Part shown: positions 1 to 7,495 of the stretch, piece after piece
Layout of the letters: every line of letters begins with the position of its first letter
Numbering within the stretch: the stretch's first letter is position 1
DNA from: Nitrospirae bacterium GWC2_57_13
GTDB lineage: Bacteria > Nitrospirota > UBA9217
Reading direction: 5' to 3'
Assembly: GCA_001805055.1 (NCBI GenBank)
Contig: MHDZ01000039.1
Coordinates: 18,112 to 69,176 of the forward strand
DNA length: 51,065 nucleotides
The notes under the pieces: model-generated
The model's input: only the letters and a program-made list of their open reading frames with translations
The model's database searches: none
Told to the model about the DNA's origin: nothing
Translations under genes and position numbers: made by a program

Positions 1-124
1 CGGATAAAATCTGGGACTGTTTCCCCCGTGCCCTCCGCGGCTCCGTGGGTAAATCCGTTGTTTACAATTTCATCAGATTTGATCCGTGTCCAATGGTTCC
101 TCTTCGACCGAACGGCGGGCAGGA

Positions 125-1456
125 TCACTGCCTTCCTGCGCTGCCTTGCATGGCCTGGTACAGGCGCTGCACAAGGGCCTGATTGTACCCGTGGGAGGTC
201 ATGTTGGCGGAAATGCGTCCCCTGATAGGAAGCCCGAGGAGATAAAGGTCCCCGATCATGTCCAATATCTTATGGCGAACGAACTCGTCGGGATAACGGA
301 GCTCCGTGTTGATGACCTTGCCGCCGTACATGATGATGTGGGAATGGAGATACCCGCCTCCAACCGTTCCCATCTTCTGGGCCATTTCGATGTTCTCAAA
401 GGTATTGAAGGAGCGGGCCGGAGCTATTTCCTTTGCAAAGGACGCTCGTGCAGGATCGAAGGAAAAAACCTGCTCACCTATGGGCGGAGGATAGTCAACC
501 CGCATGGATATCTCGAAGCCGTCAAAGGGCTCGGCAAAGAGATGTTTTTCCTGCGGCGACTCGGTCCCGACCCCGATCTTCCGGCGGATCACGGCAACCC
601 TGGTGGCAACGGACTGTTCCACGATCCCCGCCTCTTCTATGAGTGCGCAGAAATCCCTGGCCGAGCCGTCTATGTTCGGTATCTCCTCGTCGGCCTTGAT
701 GAGGACGTTGGTTATGCCGTACATGGAAAGGACGGCCATCAAATGTTCGACGGTGCGCACCCGCCGCCTGCCGCTTTCAAGAGTCGTGGAATTGGCGGAG
801 AAGGTCTTCGATGAGCCGGTCGGAGAAAAATTCTCCAGGGAAGTGATCTGTCCGCGGATGGTCTGGCCGTCGAGCGTTTGAAACAAGACCCCTTCGTTAA
901 TCCCCAGGGGGCTCAGGATCACGCCGGTGTTCCGGCCGCTCAGCAGCCCGATACCGTTCAGGACCACATTCCGCCTGAGGGTGCGCTGCGGTTCCGACGA
1001 ATCCACCACGTCCACCACGCCGGCAGGCATCGACAGATCGGCGCTCACGATCTCAAGCCTCGTATCAGAGGGAAGGTCCACGCCGCGCCCGGCAGGCCGG
1101 TGTTTCAGGGCAGATGCCACCTTGTCCAGCAAGACCTCGAGATGCAGCGGCTTTTCCAGGAAATCGTAGGCGCCGTTCTTTATGGCGGCAACAGCCGCAT
1201 CGATCCCGGCGTGTCCGCTCATCATGATCACCGGAAGCTGCGGGAGCCGGTCGCGCAGACGCTTCAGGAGCTGCATGCCGTCCATGCCCGGAAGCCAGAC
1301 GTCAAGCAGGACGAGCGAGGGCTCCAGGACATCGAGCCTCTCCCAGAAGCTCTCCGCATCTTCAAATGCGATGGCCTGATACCCCTCGTCCTTCAGGATG
1401 CTCGCCACCGTTGAAGTGATTGAGGCTTCGTCGTCTATTATGCAGATAGGGTTCAT
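125..1456 (-). CDS. lpxC: Response regulator receiver - LpxC fusion (UDP-3-O-acyl-GlcNAc deacetylase)
   Basis: A 443-residue two-domain protein. Residues 1-120 form a CheY-like receiver with acidic pair D8/D9, phosphoacceptor D52 (LLDVWLPGMDG), S80 and K102. Residues about 157-435 are LpxC, the zinc deacetylase that commits UDP-acyl-GlcNAc to lipid A synthesis in the cytoplasm. The zinc ligands are visible as H238 (TVEHLMAVL), H395 and D399 (RHKILDMIGD), with E237 and H422 (SHGYN) as catalytic residues. LpxC alone is about 300 residues, so the receiver is a true N-terminal addition. The fusion implies, by inference, that lipid A synthesis is gated by a histidine kinase; none is present nearby. 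The gene starts 7 nt after the toxin stop codon and has no clear Shine-Dalgarno, so it may depend on read-through from the toxin-antitoxin promoter. Family assignment is firm; regulation is inference. Confidence 0.93.
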   Translation of the reverse strand: MNPICIIDDEASITSTVASILKDEGYQAIAFEDAESFWERLDVLEPSLVLLDVWLPGMDGMQLLKRLRDRLPQLPVIMMSGHAGIDAAVAAIKNGAYDFLEKPLHLEVLLDKVASALKHRPAGRGVDLPSDTRLEIVSADLSMPAGVVDVVDSSEPQRTLRRNVVLNGIGLLSGRNTGVILSPLGINEGVLFQTLDGQTIRGQITSLENFSPTGSSKTFSANSTTLESGRRRVRTVEHLMAVLSMYGITNVLIKADEEIPNIDGSARDFCALIEEAGIVEQSVATRVAVIRRKIGVGTESPQEKHLFAEPFDGFEISMRVDYPPPIGEQVFSFDPARASFAKEIAPARSFNTFENIEMAQKMGTVGGGYLHSHIIMYGGKVINTELRYPDEFVRHKILDMIGDLYLLGLPIRGRISANMTSHGYNQALVQRLYQAMQGSAGRQ

Positions 1457-1463
1457 AAAAGGT

Positions 1464-1772
1464 CTAGAGCAAATTGACGTAGTCTCTCGCGCCGTGAATG
1501 ATCCGATGGATCAAGACCACCTGTGCGCTCACGGTGTAAAAGACAAGGTAGTTGTCAATGACGAGAAAACGATATCCAAGCCGGGCAAGCTCTTCTTCCC
1601 CGGGCATTCTTCCGAGAGAGGGGTGGTCCGCGAGCCTCGCGAGCCGCATTTCGATCTTCTCGGCCAGCTTTTCGGCAGCCGATGGATTATCCTCCGCAAT
1701 GTACGTAATGATCCCGGCAAGGTCGTCTTCCGCGATGCCGAGCAGCCTGACCGTGCGCTTATGAGGACTCAT
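1464..1772 (-). CDS. RelE/ParE-family toxin
   Basis: A 102-residue protein of the ParE/RelE plasmid-stabilisation fold. It has an N-terminal helical hairpin (DDLAGIITYIAEDNPSAAEK), then the typical LADHPSLGRMPG segment, the YRFLVIDNYLVFY strand pair and a C-terminal HRIIHGARDY motif. Length is normal for the family. Members either poison gyrase (ParE) or cleave mRNA on the ribosome (RelE); the RIIHGARDY ending is more ParE-like, but the sequence does not settle the target. Its start overlaps the antitoxin gene by 14 nt, the usual coupled antitoxin-first arrangement. Confidence 0.88.
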   Translation of the reverse strand: MSPHKRTVRLLGIAEDDLAGIITYIAEDNPSAAEKLAEKIEMRLARLADHPSLGRMPGEEELARLGYRFLVIDNYLVFYTVSAQVVLIHRIIHGARDYVNLL

Positions 1773-2031
1773 GCAGCCTTTTCCTGATGTCCGTCATGAC
1801 CTGCTTCAGCGTTCTTCCCTTGTCGCCGGCGGCGATCTGGTTCTGGGCTACGGCCAGCTTACTGAAGAGATCAAGCTTCAACTGGAGCTGTGCGTATCGG
1901 GCCATGGACATAACGACCATATCGCCTTCGCCGTTCTTTGTTATGAATATGGGTTCATTCAGGTTATGGGCGAGGTCCGATATCTCGTTCGCCTTGTTGC
2001 GCAGGTCTGAAATAGATTTTATCACCGGCAT
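1759..2031 (-). CDS. Phd/YefM-family antitoxin
   Basis: A 90-residue antitoxin. The N-terminal half (VIKSISDLRNKANEISDLA, then PIFITKNGEGDMVVMS) is the Phd/YefM DNA-binding fold. The C-terminal half is a helical toxin-binding tail rich in charged residues. It is preceded by a strong Shine-Dalgarno (AAGGAGG, 5 nt before ATG) and overlaps the ParE-like toxin gene by 14 nt. It is expected to neutralise the toxin and repress its own promoter, where a 20-bp palindrome overlaps the promoter elements. Confidence 0.88.
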   Translation of the reverse strand: MPVIKSISDLRNKANEISDLAHNLNEPIFITKNGEGDMVVMSMARYAQLQLKLDLFSKLAVAQNQIAAGDKGRTLKQVMTDIRKRLHESS

Positions 2032-2058
2032 AGAGCCTCCTTGTCAACCACACTGACA

Positions 2059-2087
2059 ATATTATATCATTTAAATGATATAGTCAA
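2059..2087 (-). promoter_or_regulatory. Toxin-antitoxin promoter with a perfect palindromic operator
   Basis: On the minus strand a -35-like TTGACT (2087-2082) is followed by TAATAT (2064-2059, 17-nt spacer) or TATAAT (2066-2061, 15-nt spacer). The spacer is almost wholly a perfect 20-bp palindrome, TATATCATTTAAATGATATA (2063-2082). This is what is expected of an autoregulated Phd/YefM operator blocking RNA polymerase. The antitoxin ATG lies about 28 nt downstream. Confidence 0.75.
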
Positions 2088-2192
2088 GGCGGATAACGGG
2101 ACGGATAACGGGACGGCGGGAGGTACGAGGAAGGATGTCGGAGGCGCGACAATATGATATCTCTCCTGAAGACTTTACCCAGCGAATCTTAC

Positions 2193-2230
2193 GATTGCGG
2201 CCATTCCGCAAATTTGCACTTTTCAATTTA
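2193..2230. repeat. Dispersed AT-rich spacer repeat, copy 1
   Basis: GATTGCGGCC, an 8-nt variable part, then AATTTGCACTTTTCAATTT. A close relative stands at 49774-49809 (GATCGCGGCC...AATTTACAATTTTCAATT), and a looser one at about 25529-25565 on the opposite strand. Both clear copies lie just beyond the 3' end of a minus-strand gene or immediately between genes. Function unknown. Confidence 0.55.
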
Positions 2231-2260
2231 CCACCATTTCCATTTTTCAATTCCGCTTTA

Positions 2261-2342
2261 GCCCTGTTAGAGCCGCCGTCTTTCAGAAGCTGCACGCAGT
2301 GAACCGGTTTTGAGCAGGCCGGCGGCAACGGCTCTAACGGGC
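2261..2342. repeat. Imperfect inverted repeat / long hairpin in a 327-nt gene-free spacer
   Basis: The spacer 2032-2358 holds the TA promoter, two direct copies of CGGATAACGGGA (about 2090-2113), a degenerate AT-rich repeat (2193-2230) and this hairpin. Arms GCCCTGTTAGAGCCG (2261-2275) and CGGCTCTAACGGGC (2329-2342) pair with a single bulge; GCCGCCG/CGGCGG could extend the stem and a small GCTGC/GCAGT hairpin sits inside. It lies just downstream of the TPR gene, so it may act as a terminator, but there is no T-tract. I see no credible gene in the spacer. Confidence 0.5.
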
Positions 2343-2358
2343 TTTATGCGGGTTAGGA

Positions 2359-3450
2359 CTATGGCTGTTTTGCCTCCTGACGCCGGATGAATTCCATCAG
2401 GTCCTGAACGTCCCGGCTCGCAGGACGTCCGGCCGAAGCTGTTTCGATCGACTTTCGGGCGTCGCTCATGGCCGGCCCGAGACTTCCCTGCGCCGCCAGA
2501 AGCCTGGCCCGGTTAAAATAAGCCATAGCAAAACGGGGCTCGATCTCGATCGCCCGGCTGTAGTCCCTGATCGCGCCCGAGATATCGGCCGTCAAATGAA
2601 GCACGACGCCGCGGTTATAGTGCAGGTCCGCAACGTTCGGTTTGAGCTCTATTGCCCGATCGAAGTCCTTGCTCGCCCGTGCAAAGGCCCTCTTGTTCAC
2701 GAGCGCCAGTCCGCGGCTTCGGTATGCAAGCGCATCGTTCGGATCGGCCGCAATGGCCCTGTCGTAATCGGCAACTGCGGCGTCAACGTCTCCGAGCGTT
2801 TCGCGCGCCTTGCCGCGATTATGATAGGCTGCGGCATACTTCGGGTCGACCTCAATGGCGCGAGTATAATCCTCTACGGCCTTCGCTCTATTCCCTTCCC
2901 GCAAATAGGCATTCCCGCGATTGAAATAAGCCGTTGAAAAACGCCGGTCCAGGCGCAGAGCCGTTGTATAATCGTCTATGGCCGCCTGCGTATTGCCCAG
3001 TTCCTGGTGTGCAAGCCCTCTATTATTATGGTTCATGGCGGAAGGAGGGCCGAGGTCGATCGCCCTGGTGAGATCTGAAAGGGCTTTCTTCGCCTTGCCT
3101 TGCGCCAACAGAGCGGTCCCGCGGCCCGCAAAGGCGGCCTGCGACAACGGATCCAGCCCTATGGCCGCCGAATAATCCGCTATCGCTCCCTGGTAATCGC
3201 CGGACCGTCGCCGCATATTACCCCGATCAACATACTCCGCCGCAGTCTGCGGTCCTTTCGGAACTGGTGCTGCCTGGTCAAGATTGTCAGACCCCGTCGC
3301 AGGCAACTGCCCGTGCCGCGTCTCCTGGACAGGCTCCCTTGAGGCAATGCCCGGCCTTTTCAGTTCGCTGCGCTGCCACAACAGCAAAAGAGCGGCAGCG
3401 ATCACGACAACCCCCAGAAACGCCCATGAATATTTTCGCTGAAATCTCAT
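2359..3450 (-). CDS. Membrane-anchored tetratricopeptide-repeat protein
   Basis: About 363 residues. The chosen ATG follows GGAGG by 9 nt and gives a short basic N-terminus followed by one hydrophobic helix (YSWAFLGVVVIAAALLLLW), a single anchor with the remainder outside the cytoplasm. About seven to eight TPR units of 34 residues follow, with typical W/N-x2-L/G-x2-Y and A-x3-F/Y-DP signatures (for example AYFNRGNAYLREGNRAKAVE). TPR arrays bind partner proteins; no enzymatic domain is seen. Neighbours give no clear partner. A longer start (TTG at 3489) is possible but lacks a ribosome-binding site. Confidence 0.85.
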   Translation of the reverse strand: MRFQRKYSWAFLGVVVIAAALLLLWQRSELKRPGIASREPVQETRHGQLPATGSDNLDQAAPVPKGPQTAAEYVDRGNMRRRSGDYQGAIADYSAAIGLDPLSQAAFAGRGTALLAQGKAKKALSDLTRAIDLGPPSAMNHNNRGLAHQELGNTQAAIDDYTTALRLDRRFSTAYFNRGNAYLREGNRAKAVEDYTRAIEVDPKYAAAYHNRGKARETLGDVDAAVADYDRAIAADPNDALAYRSRGLALVNKRAFARASKDFDRAIELKPNVADLHYNRGVVLHLTADISGAIRDYSRAIEIEPRFAMAYFNRARLLAAQGSLGPAMSDARKSIETASAGRPASRDVQDLMEFIRRQEAKQP

Positions 3451-3528
3451 CAAACTGCGCCTCCACAATGCCATACATCTACTTTGCAATCTGACATTTC
3501 CATTTTTCAGTTACGGCCAGAGACCGCG

Positions 3529-4086
3529 CTACGGATTCTTGGGACACCACGTCGCCGGTGTCGGCGTCATGACTTCTTTTTTGTAGGCGCCGTCTGCGCC
3601 CTGAACGATTTTGCTCAGCGTATAGGAGCAGAACTTCCGGGATGAACTGAATTCATAATCAGTCTCATAGTGTTCATCCTGGCCTGGTATGAACGTGAAT
3701 CCGATTGGTCCGCACTTGGTACTGATCACATAGCCCGGCGAGCTTAGCGTATCCTGAGAGGTTATATAGTAGGATATTGCCACGGGTACGCCTGCCGGCA
3801 GATAATATTCATTGAATGCTCCGCGCTTGGGCTTCATCGGGATTCCCAGCAGCCTGTTGCTGAGAAAAAAATTAGAGCCCCTTCCCACAAAGCCGTATGC
3901 GTCGTTGTCGTCATTGAAGCAACTGTCGCCTGGATAGATGCGCGTCTGCGCTCCGGCAAAGATCCTGATCTTGGCGCGCGGACCCTCAGTTGGTTCGCTG
4001 TATGATAGTAACGGGCGGACTATGCCGCAGCCGGTAAGGCTGAACAGCAAAACAAAACAGATAGCCGCTTGCAGAAAATGCTTCAT
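3529..4086 (-). CDS. Predicted lipoprotein of unknown function
   Basis: A 185-residue protein with a classical lipoprotein signal (KHFLQAAICFVLLFSLTGC, lipobox LTGC with the cysteine at about residue 20). ATG is preceded by GGAGG. The mature part contains several cysteines (PGDSCFNDD, STKCGP, SRKFC, ATWCPKNP) that could form disulphides outside the cytoplasm. I recognise no family. It precedes the TPR gene with a 78-nt gap, so they may be co-transcribed. It is probably exported and membrane-tethered; nothing more can be claimed. Confidence 0.8.
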   Translation of the reverse strand: MKHFLQAAICFVLLFSLTGCGIVRPLLSYSEPTEGPRAKIRIFAGAQTRIYPGDSCFNDDNDAYGFVGRGSNFFLSNRLLGIPMKPKRGAFNEYYLPAGVPVAISYYITSQDTLSSPGYVISTKCGPIGFTFIPGQDEHYETDYEFSSSRKFCSYTLSKIVQGADGAYKKEVMTPTPATWCPKNP

Positions 4087-4202
4087 TATGACCTCCTGTA
4101 TTTCGAGAACGTATTGTCAAAATTCTACGATTGAATCTTCTGCTTACTCTTTTTTCTCAACGACTTATTTAAAATCTGCTTGTCTCCCCCCTCGAAGAAT
4201 GT

Positions 4203-6535
4203 TTAACTGACCGTCCGCCTCACTCCCGCAACAACGAGCATTGCCGCCAAAAGAAGAAGCAAAAGGAGCGCCGGATACTTAACGCTGTACACCACAGGCG
4301 TAAGCGCCCACCGCGTGATGGTCCGCAGGGCTTCATGCTCGCGGATAAAATCCGCAATCGGCGGTGAATAGGCATAATAGAGGCTGACAAAAGCCGTACC
4401 GCCGTATTTGTCAGAAGACGCCTGTCTCTGAAGTCCCTCAGTACTTTGACATGCGGATCGAGGTACGAACCGTACGCTGCTGTGGCGATGAAGCATCCGC
4501 CACCGCCGCCGCTTGAAGGAGGCGGCGGATTTTGCACGGTAATTGTGATCGTTTTATTATCTGTTACTGCTGCATTTTCACTATCTGTTGCAACAAAGGA
4601 CACGGTGTAGCTGCCCAATGTGTCCGTGTTCGGCCAACTGAACACGCCCGTCAAGGGAGTGAATGTCGCGCCAACCGGCACACCGGCCGCACTCAAGATC
4701 GGTATCGTTCCATTGGCATCTGTAGCCGTGACAGTGAAGGTCAGGGTATTGCCCACGGTGACTGTTTTGTCGCCGATAGATGCTATCACAGGCGGTGCAT
4801 TGTTTAGCGTGACGTCGACAATATCCGTGCCGCTCAAACCCACGTCGTCGACTGCCGTTAACCGGAAGGTGAACAGCGTGCCTGTCAAGTCATTCGGCGC
4901 CGTGAAACTGGGGGTAGCGGTGCTTGAGCCGGACAGTGTGACTACCGCCCCGGCCGTCTGCACCCAGGTGTAACTGCTGATGGTGCCGTCATCGGAACTG
5001 GTGGAGCCATTCAGATTCACTGCAACTCCGGGATCAACGTTCTGATCCGGCCCGGCATTTACCGTAGGAACAGTGCTCACTGCCAGCACTGCTACTGCTG
5101 CGTTCACTATGCCCGCACCGCAGAGGGAGGTCGTGCAGTCTGAGCCAGAGGGAAAGGCGCGTGCCGTTCCCAGCAACTTCTCCGTCACCTTCGCCACGGT
5201 CAGCGTCGGATTTGCCGACAGCATCAGGGACACAACACCAGCCACGTGCGGAGCCGCCATGCTGGTTCCCTGATAGTACCGGTAGGTGTCAGCCAACGCA
5301 GTCGTCAGCCCTGTATTCAGCGTCGACAATATGCCGTTTGAATCATTCGTATAGCCCTGAGCACCGCCTGGGGCTGCGATCTTTACCACTGTGCCGTAGT
5401 TGCTATAGTAGCTCCTGCCGCCGGAACGATTCGTGGCAGCGACCGAGATCACACCTGTGCAGCTTGCCGGCGTATATCCCGATGCATCCATATCGCTATT
5501 TCCAGCGGCAACCACAACAACCTTGCCGGCAGCCAGAATTTCGTTTATTGCTGTTTGCGTAGCAGCGCTGCATACCACGGGCGCGCCCAAGCTGAGATTC
5601 AGCACTTTGGCAGGATTGGCATTTGCCGGCACTACCGGCACACTGGACACTGTCAAGCCCGCTGCCCAGCGTGCGCCGTCAATGGTGTCCGAGAGATAGC
5701 CTCCGCACTTGCCGAGCACGCGAACAGGCAATATCTTTGATACCCAGTTTACTCCTGCAACGCCGGTGCTATTATTGCCGATGGCACCGATGGTGCCTGC
5801 CACATGGGTGCCGTGCCAGGAACTGTTTACGTCTACCGTTGGCAAACCGCCACCACACTCACCGGCAGCCTCCCAATCTCCCGGATCAGTAGGGTTGCTG
5901 TCACGGCCATCTCCGTCGTTCGCGAAAAGCGTAGAACTTATAAAATCATATCCCGGAACGACCCGCCCGGTAGTATCCAGAATATTGCTGTCAATATCTG
6001 CGTGCGGCAGCAGGCCTGTATCAATGACTGCTACGACAATGCTTGATGAACCTGTGGTGATATCCCAGGCGCCGGGAAGATTTGCGCCTCCTGTTGCTTC
6101 ATAGTAATGCCATTGATTTAGATACTGCGTATCATTCGGCGTTAGCATCCGATGCACGATCACGTCCGGCTCAGCGTATTCCACGCCCGCATCGGCTTTC
6201 AATCTCGCAACAATGACTTCCAGCTCAGCCGGGGTCATGGCGTAGGGAAGCTTCAGCACCTGGGCATCGCCTGACATGGCGCGGAAATGGGTCAAGGGCA
6301 CGCCTGCTACTGCGCTCAGGGTATTTACACGGTCGTGGCTCAGGCGCGATGCCCGCGCAATGCTCCGGTCCCTGAATTTGACGATCAACTGATCGGTCCG
6401 GTCATAGCGCGGCGCAGACGCCAGTTGCGCATCATCCCCCACGCTGGCCCTGACCGCAGAAAACTGCGACAGCGCCAAGCCTAACAATATCACGAAAAAC
6501 AGCATTCCTTTGAGCACTGTTCGCATCTTGTTCAT
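4203..6535 (-). CDS. Secreted subtilisin-like serine protease (S8) with Ig-like repeats and CFI-box C-terminus; frameshifted
   Basis: Start chosen at 6535 (AAGAGGAG just upstream), giving a signal peptide ending near SQFSAVRAS. Order: I9-type propeptide (LIVKFRD...[13 protein letters not shown], about 48-130); S8 catalytic domain with D172 (VVAVIDTG), H241 ([11 protein letters not shown]), N346 (VVAAGNS) and S425 ([11 protein letters not shown]); two Ig/cadherin-like beta domains; Gly-rich linker; C-terminal [10 protein letters not shown] box followed by LRDFRDR and, in another frame, a membrane helix and RRTVS. The original frame runs on to 4220 with unrelated residues after LLTNT. One missing base near 4405 explains this, since the second frame (to 4203) continues with [17 protein letters not shown] and the helix typical of CFI-box proteins. 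It is either a real mutation, removing the anchor, or a sequencing error. Function: extracytoplasmic protein degradation or processing; substrate unknown. Confidence 0.88.
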
Positions 6536-6567
6536 AGATCTCCTCTTCATATAATTGCCCTTTGTCA

Positions 6568-6942
6568 TTATCTCATCTGATGACGCATGATACGGTCCTC
6601 TTCCACATACTCCACATCCGCCCTTTTTCCCAGGCGGCGGATCACTTCCTGCAATCGATCGGCATCGGAACTTTTTTGCAGGCGAAACACATGGGCTCCA
6701 CCCGACATGGGCCGAACGTAGATCAAAGCAGCGCCTGCATCGCGCGAAAGCTCCTGCACCAGATCATCCCGAAACGGACCGTTGCCGCTATCGCGAAACT
6801 TAATGATAAGCTGAACCGCCATCGGCGTCTCGGCAAACGACTGTGCCTGCGCATGATCAGCACTGATGCGCGCTGCCGGCCGGCTGCAGGCGGCTATCGT
6901 GATCAGGCTGATGAGCAGCAGTATGAGGATAAGATGTTGCAT
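6568..6942 (-). CDS. Stand-alone subtilase propeptide-like (I9) lipoprotein
   Basis: A 124-residue protein with a lipoprotein signal ([11 protein letters not shown], lipobox IAAC). The mature region matches the propeptide of the adjacent protease segment by segment: LIIKFRD with [19 protein letters not shown] with [12 protein letters not shown], and [16 protein letters not shown] with [15 protein letters not shown]. It has no catalytic domain. Its stop overlaps an ATG of the protease frame (TAATG), so translation is coupled. By analogy with I9 inhibitors it could act in trans as a membrane-tethered inhibitor or folding chaperone of the protease; this is inference, but the homology is visible directly. 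Confidence 0.82.
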   Translation of the reverse strand: MQHLILILLLISLITIAACSRPAARISADHAQAQSFAETPMAVQLIIKFRDSGNGPFRDDLVQELSRDAGAALIYVRPMSGGAHVFRLQKSSDADRLQEVIRRLGKRADVEYVEEDRIMRHQMR

Positions 6943-7002
6943 TGGATTTCTCGATAATATCGTAAAAATTAACGAAACAGTCCTTGCGAGCAGGTCCCTT
7001 GT

Positions 7003-7091
7003 TTGTCATTGCGAGCGAATCGTAGCAATCTCGCAGTTCATAACCGCCTGGGAAACGAGATTGCCGCGTCGTGTTGCTCCACACAATGACA
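7003..7091. repeat. Palindromic TTGTCATTGCGAGCGA-type dispersed element
   Basis: Left arm TTGTCATTGCGAGCGAATCG (7003-7022, then TAGCAATCTCG) and right arm CGAGATTGCCGCGTCG (from 7056) ending CACAATGACA (to 7091) are imperfect inverted repeats. Elements of this wording (TCATTGCGAGCGAAGC...CGCAATGAC) are common non-coding palindromes in many bacterial genomes. It lies in the 553-nt gene-free spacer 6943-7495, which also holds two terminators and a 12-codon fhs-like remnant. The remainder shows no gene. Confidence 0.7.
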
Positions 7092-7262
7092 GCACTGGGG
7101 TTTTTTGCGATTGTGTCAACATTATGCCAAGACATATTGAACACGAAATTGGCAATCATGATGGCAACCAACTGAATTTATTGACATAACATCCGGACAC
7201 TGCAGATTTGATTTATGCCATGTTTTGGTTTGGAACGCTAAATTTTGTGTCAAGCAACCCGT

Positions 7263-7299
7263 AAAAAGCCCCTGGCCAGCTAGAACGGGACAGGGGCTT
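7263..7299 (-). terminator. Rho-independent terminator
   Basis: AAGCCCCTG (7266-7274) pairs with CAGGGGCTT (7291-7299). Read on the minus strand the stem is followed by a run of T. It sits just downstream of the fhs-like 3' remnant, as if it were the terminator of a lost gene copy. Confidence 0.75.
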
Positions 7300-7334
7300 G
7301 ATTACTGACTCCTGATCACTGACGCCTGACTTTT

Positions 7335-7373
7335 TTAGAACACTCCCTTGACCTTGCCCGTCTCCACATCCAT
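7335..7373 (-). pseudogene. 3' remnant resembling the end of fhs
   Basis: The minus strand reads MDVETGKVKGVF-stop, closely matching the last residues of the intact fhs next door ([13 protein letters not shown]-stop). It is followed, like the intact gene, by its own terminator. Upstream of the 12 matching codons the similarity is lost. The likely origin is a second or duplicated fhs that was deleted except for its tail. The match is short, so chance cannot be fully excluded. Confidence 0.5.
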
Positions 7374-7445
7374 AGAGTTATTTTTGTCTGTTGTTATCCA
7401 ATCGGATTTATCCGCGTCAAAATGCTCTTTTCAGGTTAACCGAAG

Positions 7446-7478
7446 AAAAAGCCTCCAGAATGAATATCTGGAGGCTTT
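7446..7478 (-). terminator. Rho-independent terminator of fhs / formate dehydrogenase operon
   Basis: AAGCCTCCAGA (7449-7459) and TCTGGAGGCTT (7467-7477) form an 11-bp perfect stem with a 7-nt loop, followed on the minus strand by TTTTTC. It lies 18 nt beyond the fhs stop codon and should end the long minus-strand transcript. Confidence 0.9.
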
Positions 7479-7495
7479 ATGCTTTTTAAACCTTC

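Noticed and set aside
2071-2328. Small gene in the spacer after the TPR gene
   Set aside because: The frame is made of repeat and hairpin sequence, overlaps the TA operator and has no ribosome-binding site or recognisable composition.
2261-2342. Integron attC recombination site
   Set aside because: The GTTAG and CTAAC core-like words are in the wrong order for RYYYAAC...GTTRRRY and do not fit the consensus; no integrase or cassette array is nearby.
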